From Candidatus Zhuqueibacterota bacterium 4484_87 (lineage in GTDB: Bacteria > Zhuqueibacterota > Zhuqueibacteria > Thermofontimicrobiales > Thermofontimicrobiaceae), in assembly GCA_002085355.1 (NCBI GenBank), contig NATN01000030.1:1-13165 (forward strand): a DNA stretch of 13,165 bases, given 5' to 3'. Positions 1 to 6,499 of this stretch are shown here, one piece after another. The position numbers were made by a program, and so were the translations under genes. The notes under the pieces are model-generated. The model had not been told where the DNA came from and did no database searches. It worked only from the letters and a program-made list of their open reading frames with translations. The first letter of the stretch is position 1. Every line of letters begins with the position of its first letter.

Positions 1-425
1 TGAAAGCTGAAACTTCCTCGAAGTACCTGTTTCCCGAGAGCAACAGTTGGAGTGATTTCGGCGGAAGCTTTCACGACAATTTTTCCTTCAAAAACGGAAA
101 GCAATTCCTCGGAAAAAGAGAATTTCGCTTCCTTCGCTGGAGGATATTTAATTTCGCCTAAATTTACTCCGTCGATCGGTTCAAATTTGACAACCGTTGG
201 AATAAGGTATTCTTCGGTCGGATGATTAGAGTTGATGTGGAATCCAGGCTCAATTTGTGCGGTGATTTCGATATTAGCAGTGCTGCCGGGAATAAGAGAA
301 TCCGGTGCAGCCTTTGCCGTGACAGTGACAATTTTTACATCAAAAGGATTTTGGGCGTATAAACTGGCCCCAATAATAAAAAACAACGACAGAATCAGTC
401 CTGTAACAAAAAGTTTACTTTTCAT
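1..425 (-). CDS. DsbD-type thiol:disulfide interchange protein, N-terminal part (cut by window edge)
   Basis: Partial gene reading leftward off the window; 141 codons are visible with no stop. The ATG at 425-423 is preceded by GGAGAGG at good spacing. Residues 1-24 form a clear signal peptide (basic MKSK, hydrophobic core, cleavage likely after SLYA), so the protein is exported to the periplasm or envelope. The mature part carries the pattern of the DsbD N-terminal domain: GFHINSNHP near residues 62-70, LIPTVVKFEP after it, then YPPAKEAKFSF and LLSVFEGKI. That beta-sandwich domain receives electrons from a membrane DsbD core and passes them to periplasmic thiol proteins. The membrane and thioredoxin domains, if present, lie outside the window, so a stand-alone DsbD_N protein cannot be excluded. 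It is divergent from the asparaginase gene. Confidence 0.75.
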   Translation of the reverse strand, partial: MKSKLFVTGLILSLFFIIGASLYAQNPFDVKIVTVTAKAAPDSLIPGSTANIEITAQIEPGFHINSNHPTEEYLIPTVVKFEPIDGVNLGEIKYPPAKEAKFSFSEELLSVFEGKIVVKASAEITPTVALGKQVLRGSFSF

Positions 426-714
426 GTGCCTCTCCGAATTAATTACCACTTGATTTTGATGATTATTTTACTCATATTTGATTGTGCAGTTCCTTGTAGC
501 CGATTTAGATGCTGGCAATTCGGCGGAGATTCTTTTGTCTCCCCGGGCGGGAGGTAAGGTAAAAATATCTGTGTTAATTTTGTCTGTCGTATTCGACTTT
601 AAAAGTGAGCATTTTGAAAATAGGGGACTATCGAACGTGAGTTTTAAAAGGAAATTTAGAGAAAAAATTTGAAATAACCCCCTAACGGGAAAATCAAAGA
701 TAGGGACAAATGTT
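426..714. other. Intergenic region between divergent genes
   Basis: 289 bases separate the exported DsbD-like gene (minus) from the asparaginase gene (plus), so promoters for both must lie here or overlap the genes. I see no convincing -35/-10 pair for either. A small GC-rich palindrome, CTCCC at 539-543 with GGGAG at 549-553, is the only clear structure. Open frames here on both strands (478-672 plus; 468-977 minus, running into the asparaginase gene) lack a ribosome binding site and known domains, and I do not call them genes. Confidence 0.5.
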
Positions 715-1704
715 ATGGCAACAAAAAGAATTGTGGTAATCACAACCGGCGGCACCATTGCCATGAAAAGAGACATCCACTCGCAAACAATCGAGCCGTC
801 AGCCAGCGGAAAAGAACTGATTGATTCAGTGCCTGATATCAAGCAATTCGCAGACACTGAATTGATTGAATTTGCCAATATTGACAGCTCGGAGATGTCT
901 CCGCAAATGATGTTTGAATTGTCGAGGCTCATTCGGAAGCAGCTTGCACGACAGGATGTTGACGGCATCGTAATCACTCACGGAACGGATACTCTGGAAG
1001 AAACTGCCTACATGATTGATTTGCTGCATGATTCACCAAAGCCGGTCGTGCTGACCGCTGCCATGCGTAGTTTCGATGATCCGGGAACCGATGTGCCGAC
1101 CAACCTGTTTGCTGCCGTAAAAGTTGCCTGCGCTGATGTCTGTCGCGGCGTCGGGACAATGGTTGTGATGAACGACGAAATTCATGCCGCCAGGGAAGTG
1201 CGAAAAACTTATACCAGCAACGTAGCGACGCTGGAATCTCCCGGCTACGGTCCTCTGGGTATTGTGGATGAAGACCATGTGATTATTTATCGACAGTCCC
1301 TTACTAGAGAATTTTTACCGGCAAAGAAAATAGAACCGAAAGTCATGCTGCTGAAAATGTCCGCCGGAGATGATGGTTCTCTGATTAAATTTGCCGTGAA
1401 AAGTGGGGCAAAAGGTCTTGTCATCGAAGGATTGGGCAGAGGCAATTTGCCGACACCTGCCGCTGAAGAAACCATTCGCGCCATCAAAACGAACATCCCT
1501 GTTGTATTGACGTCACGATGTTTCAAGGGGCGTGTGCTTGGCATTTACGGCGGCAGTGGTGGCGGGAAAAAATTGCACGATGCCGGGATTATCTATGGCG
1601 GCGATCTTTCCGGGCAAAAGGCGCGGATAAAGTTGATTGTGGCACTGGGGCTTGTTTCTCAATTGACGGAACTGAAAAAAATATTTGAACGTCAAATGTA
1701 CTAA
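715..1704 (+). CDS. ansA: L-asparaginase, cytoplasmic type
   Basis: 329 residues, a normal length for bacterial L-asparaginases, which hydrolyse asparagine to aspartate and ammonia. Both active-site signatures are present. TGGTI is at residues 11-15, where Thr14 is the expected nucleophile. HGTDTLEETA is at residues 89-98, with Thr91-Asp92 as the second catalytic pair. The substrate-loop segment TAAMRSFDDPGTDVPTN (114-130) follows the family layout, although TAAMR replaces the commoner TGAMR. There is no signal peptide, so it should act in the cytoplasm (type I-like) rather than the periplasm. The start ATG at 715 has only a weak GGGA about 8 bases upstream. It stands alone: the next gene is convergent. 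Some family members also act on glutamine, which sequence alone does not settle. Confidence 0.93.
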   Translation: MATKRIVVITTGGTIAMKRDIHSQTIEPSASGKELIDSVPDIKQFADTELIEFANIDSSEMSPQMMFELSRLIRKQLARQDVDGIVITHGTDTLEETAYMIDLLHDSPKPVVLTAAMRSFDDPGTDVPTNLFAAVKVACADVCRGVGTMVVMNDEIHAAREVRKTYTSNVATLESPGYGPLGIVDEDHVIIYRQSLTREFLPAKKIEPKVMLLKMSAGDDGSLIKFAVKSGAKGLVIEGLGRGNLPTPAAEETIRAIKTNIPVVLTSRCFKGRVLGIYGGSGGGKKLHDAGIIYGGDLSGQKARIKLIVALGLVSQLTELKKIFERQMY

Positions 1705-1710
1705 AAGATA

Positions 1711-1755
1711 TTATTTTAAAATAAAGAAAGCCCCGATGAGCGGCTTCACCGGGGC
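1711..1755 (-). terminator. Intrinsic terminator of the cold-shock gene
   Basis: Read on the minus strand, GCCCCG (1755-1750) pairs with CGGGGC (1735-1730), and an inner TGA/TCA stem tightens the loop. The hairpin is followed by CTTTCTTTATTTT, a usable U-tract. It starts about 20 bases after the cold-shock stop codon. On the plus strand no T run follows the stem, so it is a weak terminator for the asparaginase gene. A perfect 14-base AT palindrome at 1711-1724 forms part of the tail. Confidence 0.8.
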
Positions 1756-1775
1756 GCGAATTTCATTGATAAGCT

Positions 1776-1976
1776 TTAGAGTTTACGTACATTTATCGCC
1801 TGCAATCCTTTAGATGTTTGTTCTGTCTCAAACTCAACCTTATCGCCTTCTTCCAAAGAGCGAAAACCGTCTCCGACGATGCCTTTATAATGCACAAACA
1901 CATCATCACCTTCTTCGCGAGTGATAAATCCGTAGCCCTTAGAGCTGTTAAACCATTTGACAGTTCCTGTTTCCAT
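1776..1976 (-). CDS. Cold-shock protein, CspA family
   Basis: 66 residues, the usual size of a single-domain cold-shock protein (OB fold) that binds single-stranded RNA and DNA and melts RNA secondary structure. The opening METGTVKWFN, the RNP1 motif KGYGFI (residues 13-18) and the RNP2 motif VFVHY (about 26-30) are all present, and the C-terminus QAINVRKL is typical. The ATG at 1976 is preceded by AAAGGA at about 8 bases. It is monocistronic, with an intrinsic terminator just downstream and about 390 non-coding bases upstream, room for the long 5' leader common in cspA-type messages. Sequence does not tell whether it is cold-induced or constitutive. Confidence 0.96.
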   Translation of the reverse strand: METGTVKWFNSSKGYGFITREEGDDVFVHYKGIVGDGFRSLEEGDKVEFETEQTSKGLQAINVRKL

Positions 1977-2368
1977 CGAAGAATCCTTTCTAAAAAACCA
2001 AATCTTACCCTGATACTGCCTCTGTGCTATTTGTCAGACAAAAAAAAATCGCCTTGAATAGCAGATATAATAAGCCATTCGCAGCGAAGTCATTTTTTTT
2101 GAATCATATGATAGTTAAAATTCATAATAGCAAAACAGAGATACAGCAATCAGAAACAATTAATTGACAGTAAAATATATGATAATTGCAAATAAAATGC
2201 AAGATTTTTTTTTATTTTTTTGATTTTTTTTTCAAGATACCCAAAATACTCCCCAATGTCTGCGAATACTGCGCTATCACACGAGAAAAACAAAGAATGG
2301 ACAAAAAGGCGTTGATTTCCAATTTAAATTTTCGTACATTTAGCACGCAAAAAAATTGGAGGATGAGA
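1977..2368. other. Divergent intergenic region with phased T-tracts
   Basis: About 390 AT-rich bases between the cold-shock gene (minus) and the lipid A operon (plus), expected to hold both promoters. Three T runs of 9, 7 and 9 bases lie at 2205-2213, 2215-2221 and 2224-2232. A perfect TTGACA occurs at 2164-2169 on the plus strand, but no good -10 lies 16-18 bases beyond it; TATGAT at 2178-2183 is too close. An open frame continues upstream of the oxidoreductase from 2186, but its first 61 codons are low-complexity and are not called coding. Confidence 0.5.
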
Positions 2369-2371
2369 GTG
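2358..2371 (+). promoter_or_regulatory. Ribosome binding site deciding the GTG start of the oxidoreductase
   Basis: GGAGG at 2358-2362 is followed directly by ATG (2363), then GTG at 2369. Spacing of zero rules against the ATG, while six bases to the GTG is near optimal. The encoded protein differs by only two residues. Confidence 0.6.
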
Positions 2372-3373
2372 GATAAAGTGAACATCGGTATTTTAGGCGT
2401 CGGTCATCTGGGACGATTTCATGTGCAAAATTATCTTTCCATTCCGCAGGCAGAAGTTGTCGGCGTTTACGACGTGGACTTTCAGCGGAGCCAGGCAATC
2501 GCAGAAGAATTCAATATCCCGGCTTTTGAGCGGGCGGAAGATTTATTGGCGAAGATAGAAGCGGCGAGCATTGTTGTTACGACTTCTGCGCATTATGAAA
2601 TTGCAAAAGCCTGTCTGGAAAAAAATATCCATTGTCTGGTGGAAAAACCGATTACCAGCACATTAGCTCAAGCAGATGAACTCATTGAAATCGCGAGACA
2701 GAAAAATTTGATTTTGCAGGTAGGGCATATAGAACGATTTAATCCCGCATTAGTGGCACTGGATGGTTTTGAATTGTCGCCTATGTTCATCGAGAGTCAC
2801 CGGCTGGCATCATTCAATCCGCGCGGCACAGATGTCGCCGTTGTGCTTGATTTGATGATTCACGACATCGATATAATTTTGCATTTAGTGAAAAGTCCGG
2901 TCACGGAAATCGATGCCAGTGGCGTCGCTGTTATTACTCAAGCTGTGGACATTGCCAATGCCAGAATAAAATTTGCCAACGGCTGCGTTGCTAATGTAAC
3001 TGCCAGCCGAATTTCTCAAAAAGCCATGCGCAAAATGCGGCTTTTTCAAAGAAATGGTTATGTTGGGATTGATTTTTTGCAGAAATTTTCGGAATTATAT
3101 CAACTGGTTGATGCTGAAAATTTTCAGCCCAAAACGAACCAGTTGCCCATTGAATTCGGACAGGTGAATCAATCACAGACGCCCAAAAAAATAGTGTACG
3201 AGCGGCGCCAGGTGGAGGAAGCCAACGCTCTCAAAATGGAACTGGAATCTTTCCTACATGCAGTCCGTAACGGAGAAAAACCTGCTGTGAGCGGAGAAGA
3301 TGGCAGGGAAGCGTTGCGTGTGGGCATTGAAATCACCAAATTAATCGAAGATCAAGTGAAAGAATTGATTTAA
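2369..3373 (+). CDS. Gfo/Idh/MocA oxidoreductase, probable GnnA-like UDP-GlcNAc 3-dehydrogenase
   Basis: 334 residues from the chosen GTG start. The N-terminal Rossmann fold shows GVGHLG (10-15), followed by the catalytic-domain motif EKP (92-94, Lys93), GHIERFNPA (119-127) and DLMIHDIDI (161-169, His165), as in NAD(P)-dependent sugar dehydrogenases of this family. It is the first gene of a lipid A operon, 18 bases before lpxB. In several bacteria a Gfo/Idh gene beside lpxA or lpxB is GnnA, which oxidises the 3-OH of UDP-GlcNAc so that GnnB can install a 3-amino group. The role here is inferred from family and neighbours; no gnnB is in the window. Start choice: GGAGG at 2358-2362 abuts an in-frame ATG at 2363 with no spacing, but sits six bases before GTG 2369, which also begins the conserved domain. 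Confidence 0.82.
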   Translation: MDKVNIGILGVGHLGRFHVQNYLSIPQAEVVGVYDVDFQRSQAIAEEFNIPAFERAEDLLAKIEAASIVVTTSAHYEIAKACLEKNIHCLVEKPITSTLAQADELIEIARQKNLILQVGHIERFNPALVALDGFELSPMFIESHRLASFNPRGTDVAVVLDLMIHDIDIILHLVKSPVTEIDASGVAVITQAVDIANARIKFANGCVANVTASRISQKAMRKMRLFQRNGYVGIDFLQKFSELYQLVDAENFQPKTNQLPIEFGQVNQSQTPKKIVYERRQVEEANALKMELESFLHAVRNGEKPAVSGEDGREALRVGIEITKLIEDQVKELI

Positions 3374-3391
3374 TTTAAGAACGGATATCGC

Positions 3392-4555
3392 ATGTTTGCA
3401 AAATTGATGATCATCGCCGGAGAAGCGTCAGGAGATTTGCACGGATCGGGATTGGTGCGCGAACTGAAAGCTATACGTCCGGATGTGCGCATTTTCGGCA
3501 TCGGCGGAGATCGTATGAAATCGGCAGGAATGGAGCTTGTTCATCACATCAATGAAATGAGCGTGCTCGGATTCTGGGACGTGCTGAAACAGTTTCGGTT
3601 TTTCAAAAAAGTCTATCATGAATTAGTCGATCTGATGGATAAAGAAAGGCCAGACGCATTAGTGCTGATTGACTATCCGGGTTTGAATCTGAAGCTCGCG
3701 CGCGCTGCTCATGAACGAAAAATTCCTGTTCTGTATTATATCGCACCGCAGGTCTGGGCGTGGGGCGCCGGGCGCGTTAAGAAGATGGCGCAGACAGTGG
3801 ATAAAATGGCAGTGATTATTCCTTTTGAAGAAAAGATGTACCGCGATGCCGGCATCGATGCAAAATTTGTCGGTCATCCGCTGCTGGAAGTGATTGCCGT
3901 AGATTTGAATAAAAACGATTTCTTTGGAGAACTTCATCTGGATCCGTCTCGAAGAACCATCGGCGTTCTTCCCGGCAGCCGAACGCTGGAAGTGAAACGT
4001 TTGCTGCCAACACTGGCGGAGACCGCTGCTGCCATTCAGAAAAAATACTCAGATGTTCAGGTGCTCATTAGCGAAACGGGGTCAGTGAACAAGGAAGTTT
4101 ACGAAGAAATTCTTTCTGATTATCCGAGCTTTGTGCGAACCCCTGATCACACTTATGAGATCATGCATCATTCCGATCTGCTGTTGGTTGCCTCGGGAAC
4201 GGCAACATTGGAATCAGCACTTTTTGAGACGCCGCTCATTGTCGTGTACAAGGTTGATCCCCTTTCATATTTATTAGGGAAGGCCTTAGTGAAAATTGAT
4301 GCCATCGGGCTGGTGAATGTCATCGCAGAAAAAAAGATTGCTCCTGAATTTATTCAAAACAATTTCACCAAAGAAAAATTGCTACCTGTTGCTGAAAAAT
4401 TGTTGTTTGATGAAAAAAATAGAGAAACGATGATTCTCGAATTAAGAAAAATCAGAGAAAAATTAGGCTCTCAGGGGGCATCCAAGCGAACAGCAGAAAT
4501 GGCTTTGAGTCTGGTTGCTAAACATCCGAAGGCGGAAATTGCCAATGATCAGTAA
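3392..4555 (+). CDS. lpxB: Lipid-A-disaccharide synthase
   Basis: 387 residues, a standard LpxB length (GT19 family). The enzyme joins UDP-2,3-diacylglucosamine to lipid X to form the beta-1,6 disaccharide at the inner face of the inner membrane. Visible family motifs: GEASGDLHG (10-18), GIGGDRM (36-42), LIDYPGLNLKLA (92-103) with the conserved Asp94, IAPQVWAWG (117-125), FVGHPLL (159-165), GVLPGSR (191-197), VASGTATLESALFETP (266-281, UDP-binding region) and GLVNVIAEKKIAPEFIQN (306-323). The start ATG has a poor ribosome binding site (ACGGAT), so translation may depend on coupling with the upstream oxidoreductase. Its 3' end overlaps the next gene by 11 bases. Confidence 0.97.
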   Translation: MFAKLMIIAGEASGDLHGSGLVRELKAIRPDVRIFGIGGDRMKSAGMELVHHINEMSVLGFWDVLKQFRFFKKVYHELVDLMDKERPDALVLIDYPGLNLKLARAAHERKIPVLYYIAPQVWAWGAGRVKKMAQTVDKMAVIIPFEEKMYRDAGIDAKFVGHPLLEVIAVDLNKNDFFGELHLDPSRRTIGVLPGSRTLEVKRLLPTLAETAAAIQKKYSDVQVLISETGSVNKEVYEEILSDYPSFVRTPDHTYEIMHHSDLLLVASGTATLESALFETPLIVVYKVDPLSYLLGKALVKIDAIGLVNVIAEKKIAPEFIQNNFTKEKLLPVAEKLLFDEKNRETMILELRKIREKLGSQGASKRTAEMALSLVAKHPKAEIANDQ

Positions 4556-5210
4556 AAAAACAAAGAAAAAAATTACTCTTTTTCTCGCTATCAAACTTGG
4601 TTGGCTGCTGGTGCTTGCCCTGGGGAAATCGCTTTTCATCAAAGCGCGAGGGAAACATCACGTAAAAAAATTGCAGCAAGAAAATGCGCGATATATTTTT
4701 GCTCTGTGGCATGGCAGGATCATTGTCCCGATTTTTTCCCATCGCTGGGAAGGCATCATACCGATGGTTAGTCAGCACAGTGACGGTGAAATGATCGCCC
4801 GAACCATGGAACGGCTGGGATATCATCCTGTTCGTGGCTCCAGCACAAGGGGCGGGAAAGAAGCGTTCCACAAGATGGTCGCCCGCATCAAAAACGGTTC
4901 GGTGGGAGCGATGATTCCGGACGGGCCGCGAGGCCCCAGGCATCAGTTCAAACCCGGAACTATTTATATGGCGCAGCAGTGCGATGCCTATATCATACCT
5001 GTTTCCTTTTCTGCCAAGCACATGATTGAATTCGGTAGTTGGGATAAATTTGCTGTTCCTTTTCCGTTTTCAAAAACGATTTTACTTTATGGCGAACCCA
5101 TAAGAATTCCTCAAAGTTCCACGCCGCGAGAGCTGGCAAAACTGCGCAATCTCGTTGAGCAAAGAATGATTGAGTTGGAAAAAGAAGCCGATGACTATTT
5201 TAGAAAGTAA
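4545..5210 (+). CDS. DUF374 lysophospholipid acyltransferase-like protein (LpxJ-type lipid A acyltransferase)
   Basis: 221 residues. A basic N-terminus (MISKKTKKK) is followed by one hydrophobic segment at about 11-31 that should anchor it to the inner membrane. DUF374 signatures: FALWHGR (52-58, catalytic-type His56), SQHSDGEMIARTMERLG (76-92), RGSSTRGG (97-104), PDGPRGPRHQFKPG (125-138) and a final GEPIRIP. DUF374 proteins belong to the glycerol-phosphate/LpxL-like acyltransferase superfamily. In epsilonproteobacteria one of them, LpxJ, adds a secondary acyl chain to lipid A. A position between lpxB and lpxK makes that role likely here, but the acyl donor and position are unknown. An in-frame ATG at 4515 is possible but would overlap lpxB by 41 bases; ATG 4545 gives the usual short N-terminus. 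It overlaps lpxK by 20 bases. Confidence 0.88.
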   Translation: MISKKTKKKITLFLAIKLGWLLVLALGKSLFIKARGKHHVKKLQQENARYIFALWHGRIIVPIFSHRWEGIIPMVSQHSDGEMIARTMERLGYHPVRGSSTRGGKEAFHKMVARIKNGSVGAMIPDGPRGPRHQFKPGTIYMAQQCDAYIIPVSFSAKHMIEFGSWDKFAVPFPFSKTILLYGEPIRIPQSSTPRELAKLRNLVEQRMIELEKEADDYFRK

Positions 5211-6249
5211 ATTCGCACGCGTCATGCTTTTCCCGCTGTCTTTGCTGTACGGTGCTGCCATGTCGCTGCGTAATGTTTTTTATGACACTGGCCTTTTTAA
5301 GATACATCATCTGAAACGGACAAAAGTCATCAGTATCGGCAACATTTCTGTCGGAGGCACTGGCAAAACTCCGTTCGCTATTTTTCTGGCTCGCCAACTT
5401 AAGTCCAAAGATTTTAAAGTCGCTATTCTCAGTCGCGGTTACAAACGAAAATCCAGTGGAACGATCATCGTGTCCGATGGGAAAAGGCTACTGACCGACA
5501 GCGAAGCCGCTGGCGACGAGCCATATTTGATAGCGCGAAGTCTGCCTGATGTCCCGGTTGTCTGTGAATCCGATCGCTATCAGGGGGGACGGCTTATCGA
5601 GGAGAAATTTGCCCCGGACGTTATTGTGCTGGATGATGCTTTTCAGCACCGGCGATTGCATCGGGATGTGGACATCGTGCTGATCGACGCAACGCGGTTT
5701 GATCAATGCAAATGGGTGCTTCCTTCCGGTTATTTGCGGGAACCACTTTCCGGGTTGAAACGAACTGATTTAATTTGTCTGAGCCGGGCAGATCAGGTAA
5801 AAAATTTAGGTAAGATTGTTCGGAAACTGGAAAATTTTTCTTCATGTCCCATTGTGATCACAGCTCATAAGCCAGCACGTTTAATTCATGCTGCAAGCGG
5901 AGACGACATTCCTTTTGAATCGCTGAAGAAAAATCCCGTTTCTCTTTTTTCTGGCATTGGCAATCCCGATTCTTTCAGAAAAACTATTCAGGCATTGGAT
6001 TTTACAGTTGTGGACCACCTCATTTTCAGCGATCACCATCAGTTTTCCCTTCAGGATGTGAACAAAATAAAAACTCTCACGACAAAATCCAGAGCCAACG
6101 CAATCATCACTACGGAGAAGGATATTGTGCGGCTGCTTCCTTTTTCAAAAAAACTTCCAGAAAATTTGTACTATTTATTGATTGAATTTGATATTTTGCA
6201 AGGTGAAGAAAAGTTGCTGACATTGCTGGATGACTTGAGATACGAATAG
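5191..6249 (+). CDS. lpxK: Tetraacyldisaccharide 4'-kinase
   Basis: 352 residues from ATG 5191, standard for LpxK, the membrane-associated ATP-dependent kinase that phosphorylates the 4' position of the lipid A disaccharide. The membrane-facing N-terminal helix LFPLSLLYGAAMSLRNVFYD (13-32) is typical. The P-loop lies in GNISVGGTGKTP (50-61). Later come SRGY (81-84), DEPYL (109-113) and DDAFQHRRL (148-156), the conserved catalytic and ATP-site segments. The chosen start overlaps the acyltransferase gene by 20 bases. An ATG at 5170 would add seven residues, and one at 5224 would cut into the conserved helix. It is the last gene of the operon; a long GU-containing hairpin overlaps its stop codon. 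Confidence 0.97.
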   Translation: MTILESKFARVMLFPLSLLYGAAMSLRNVFYDTGLFKIHHLKRTKVISIGNISVGGTGKTPFAIFLARQLKSKDFKVAILSRGYKRKSSGTIIVSDGKRLLTDSEAAGDEPYLIARSLPDVPVVCESDRYQGGRLIEEKFAPDVIVLDDAFQHRRLHRDVDIVLIDATRFDQCKWVLPSGYLREPLSGLKRTDLICLSRADQVKNLGKIVRKLENFSSCPIVITAHKPARLIHAASGDDIPFESLKKNPVSLFSGIGNPDSFRKTIQALDFTVVDHLIFSDHHQFSLQDVNKIKTLTTKSRANAIITTEKDIVRLLPFSKKLPENLYYLLIEFDILQGEEKLLTLLDDLRYE

Positions 6250-6267
6250 AATGGTTCGTATTTCGGG
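6234..6267 (+). terminator. Hairpin overlapping the lpxK stop codon
   Basis: Bases 6234-6246 can pair with 6255-6267 over 13 base pairs, including a perfect core ATACGAA/TTCGTAT and three G-U pairs. The eight-base loop contains the TAG stop. No T run follows, so this is not a classical intrinsic terminator. It may protect the 3' end of the operon message or be a factor-dependent end. Confidence 0.4.
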
Positions 6268-6290
6268 CGTTCGGGAGATTCGCAAATGAA

Positions 6291-6341
6291 AGAAAAAAAC
6301 ACCGGGCTTCACACATGCAAGATATTGTCCGTTTCCCGGTG
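6291..6341 (-). terminator. Terminator-like hairpin in minus orientation
   Basis: CACCGGG (6300-6306) and CCCGGTG (6335-6341) are perfect complements around a 28-base loop. Only on the minus strand does a T run follow (TTTTTTTCTTTC, from 6299 downward). No minus-strand gene lies immediately upstream of it, so the role is unclear. On the plus strand it could still act as a 3' hairpin for the lipid A operon. Confidence 0.35.
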
Positions 6342-6395
6342 GTGAATTGACTACTTCGTGAATTTTCTTCCTATTCTTTCAGCAAACAAGGGAAA

Positions 6396-6417
6396 AAGTG
6401 TCCGATTTTGGACACTT
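6396..6417. promoter_or_regulatory. Palindromic candidate operator upstream of the sigma-54 activator gene
   Basis: Perfect 8-base arms AAGTGTCC (6396-6403) and GGACACTT (6410-6417) around the six-base centre GATTTT. It ends 13 bases before the -35 of the predicted promoter, about -70 to -49 from the likely transcription start. FIS-type DNA-binding domains of NtrC-family regulators bind such dyads, so autoregulation is plausible. As RNA on the minus strand the same hairpin is followed by TTTTT, so a terminator reading is the alternative. Confidence 0.5.
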
Positions 6418-6430
6418 GATGAAAAAACAC

Positions 6431-6459
6431 TTGAAAAATTGAAAAAATTTTGTTATTAT
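6431..6459 (+). promoter_or_regulatory. Sigma-70 type promoter of the response regulator gene
   Basis: -35 TTGAAA (6431-6436), a 17-base spacer, and -10 TATTAT (6454-6459) preceded by TGT, giving an extended -10. Expected start of transcription is near 6466, leaving a leader of about 34 bases before the GTG start. Confidence 0.65.
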
Positions 6460-6499
6460 TAGATGAAAAATGGATGGAAACTAACTTTAGGAGCATAAA

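Noticed and set aside
478..672. 64-codon plus-strand frame in the gap before the asparaginase gene
   Set aside because: No ribosome binding site, no known motif and a mixed composition. Possible but unsupported.
468..977. 169-codon minus-strand frame opposite the start of the asparaginase gene
   Set aside because: More than half lies antisense to a well-supported enzyme gene, it has no ribosome binding site, and its product shows no domain. Read as a shadow frame.
2164..2198. TTGACA (2164-2169) with TAAAAT (2193-2198) as a promoter for the lipid A operon
   Set aside because: The 23-base spacer is too long, and the alternative TATGAT is too close, so no promoter is called despite the perfect -35.
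2186..2368. N-terminal extension of the oxidoreductase frame
   Set aside because: Translates the poly-T tract into Phe-rich low-complexity sequence ahead of the conserved nucleotide-binding motif, and lacks a ribosome binding site; GGAGG at 2358 favours the start at 2369.
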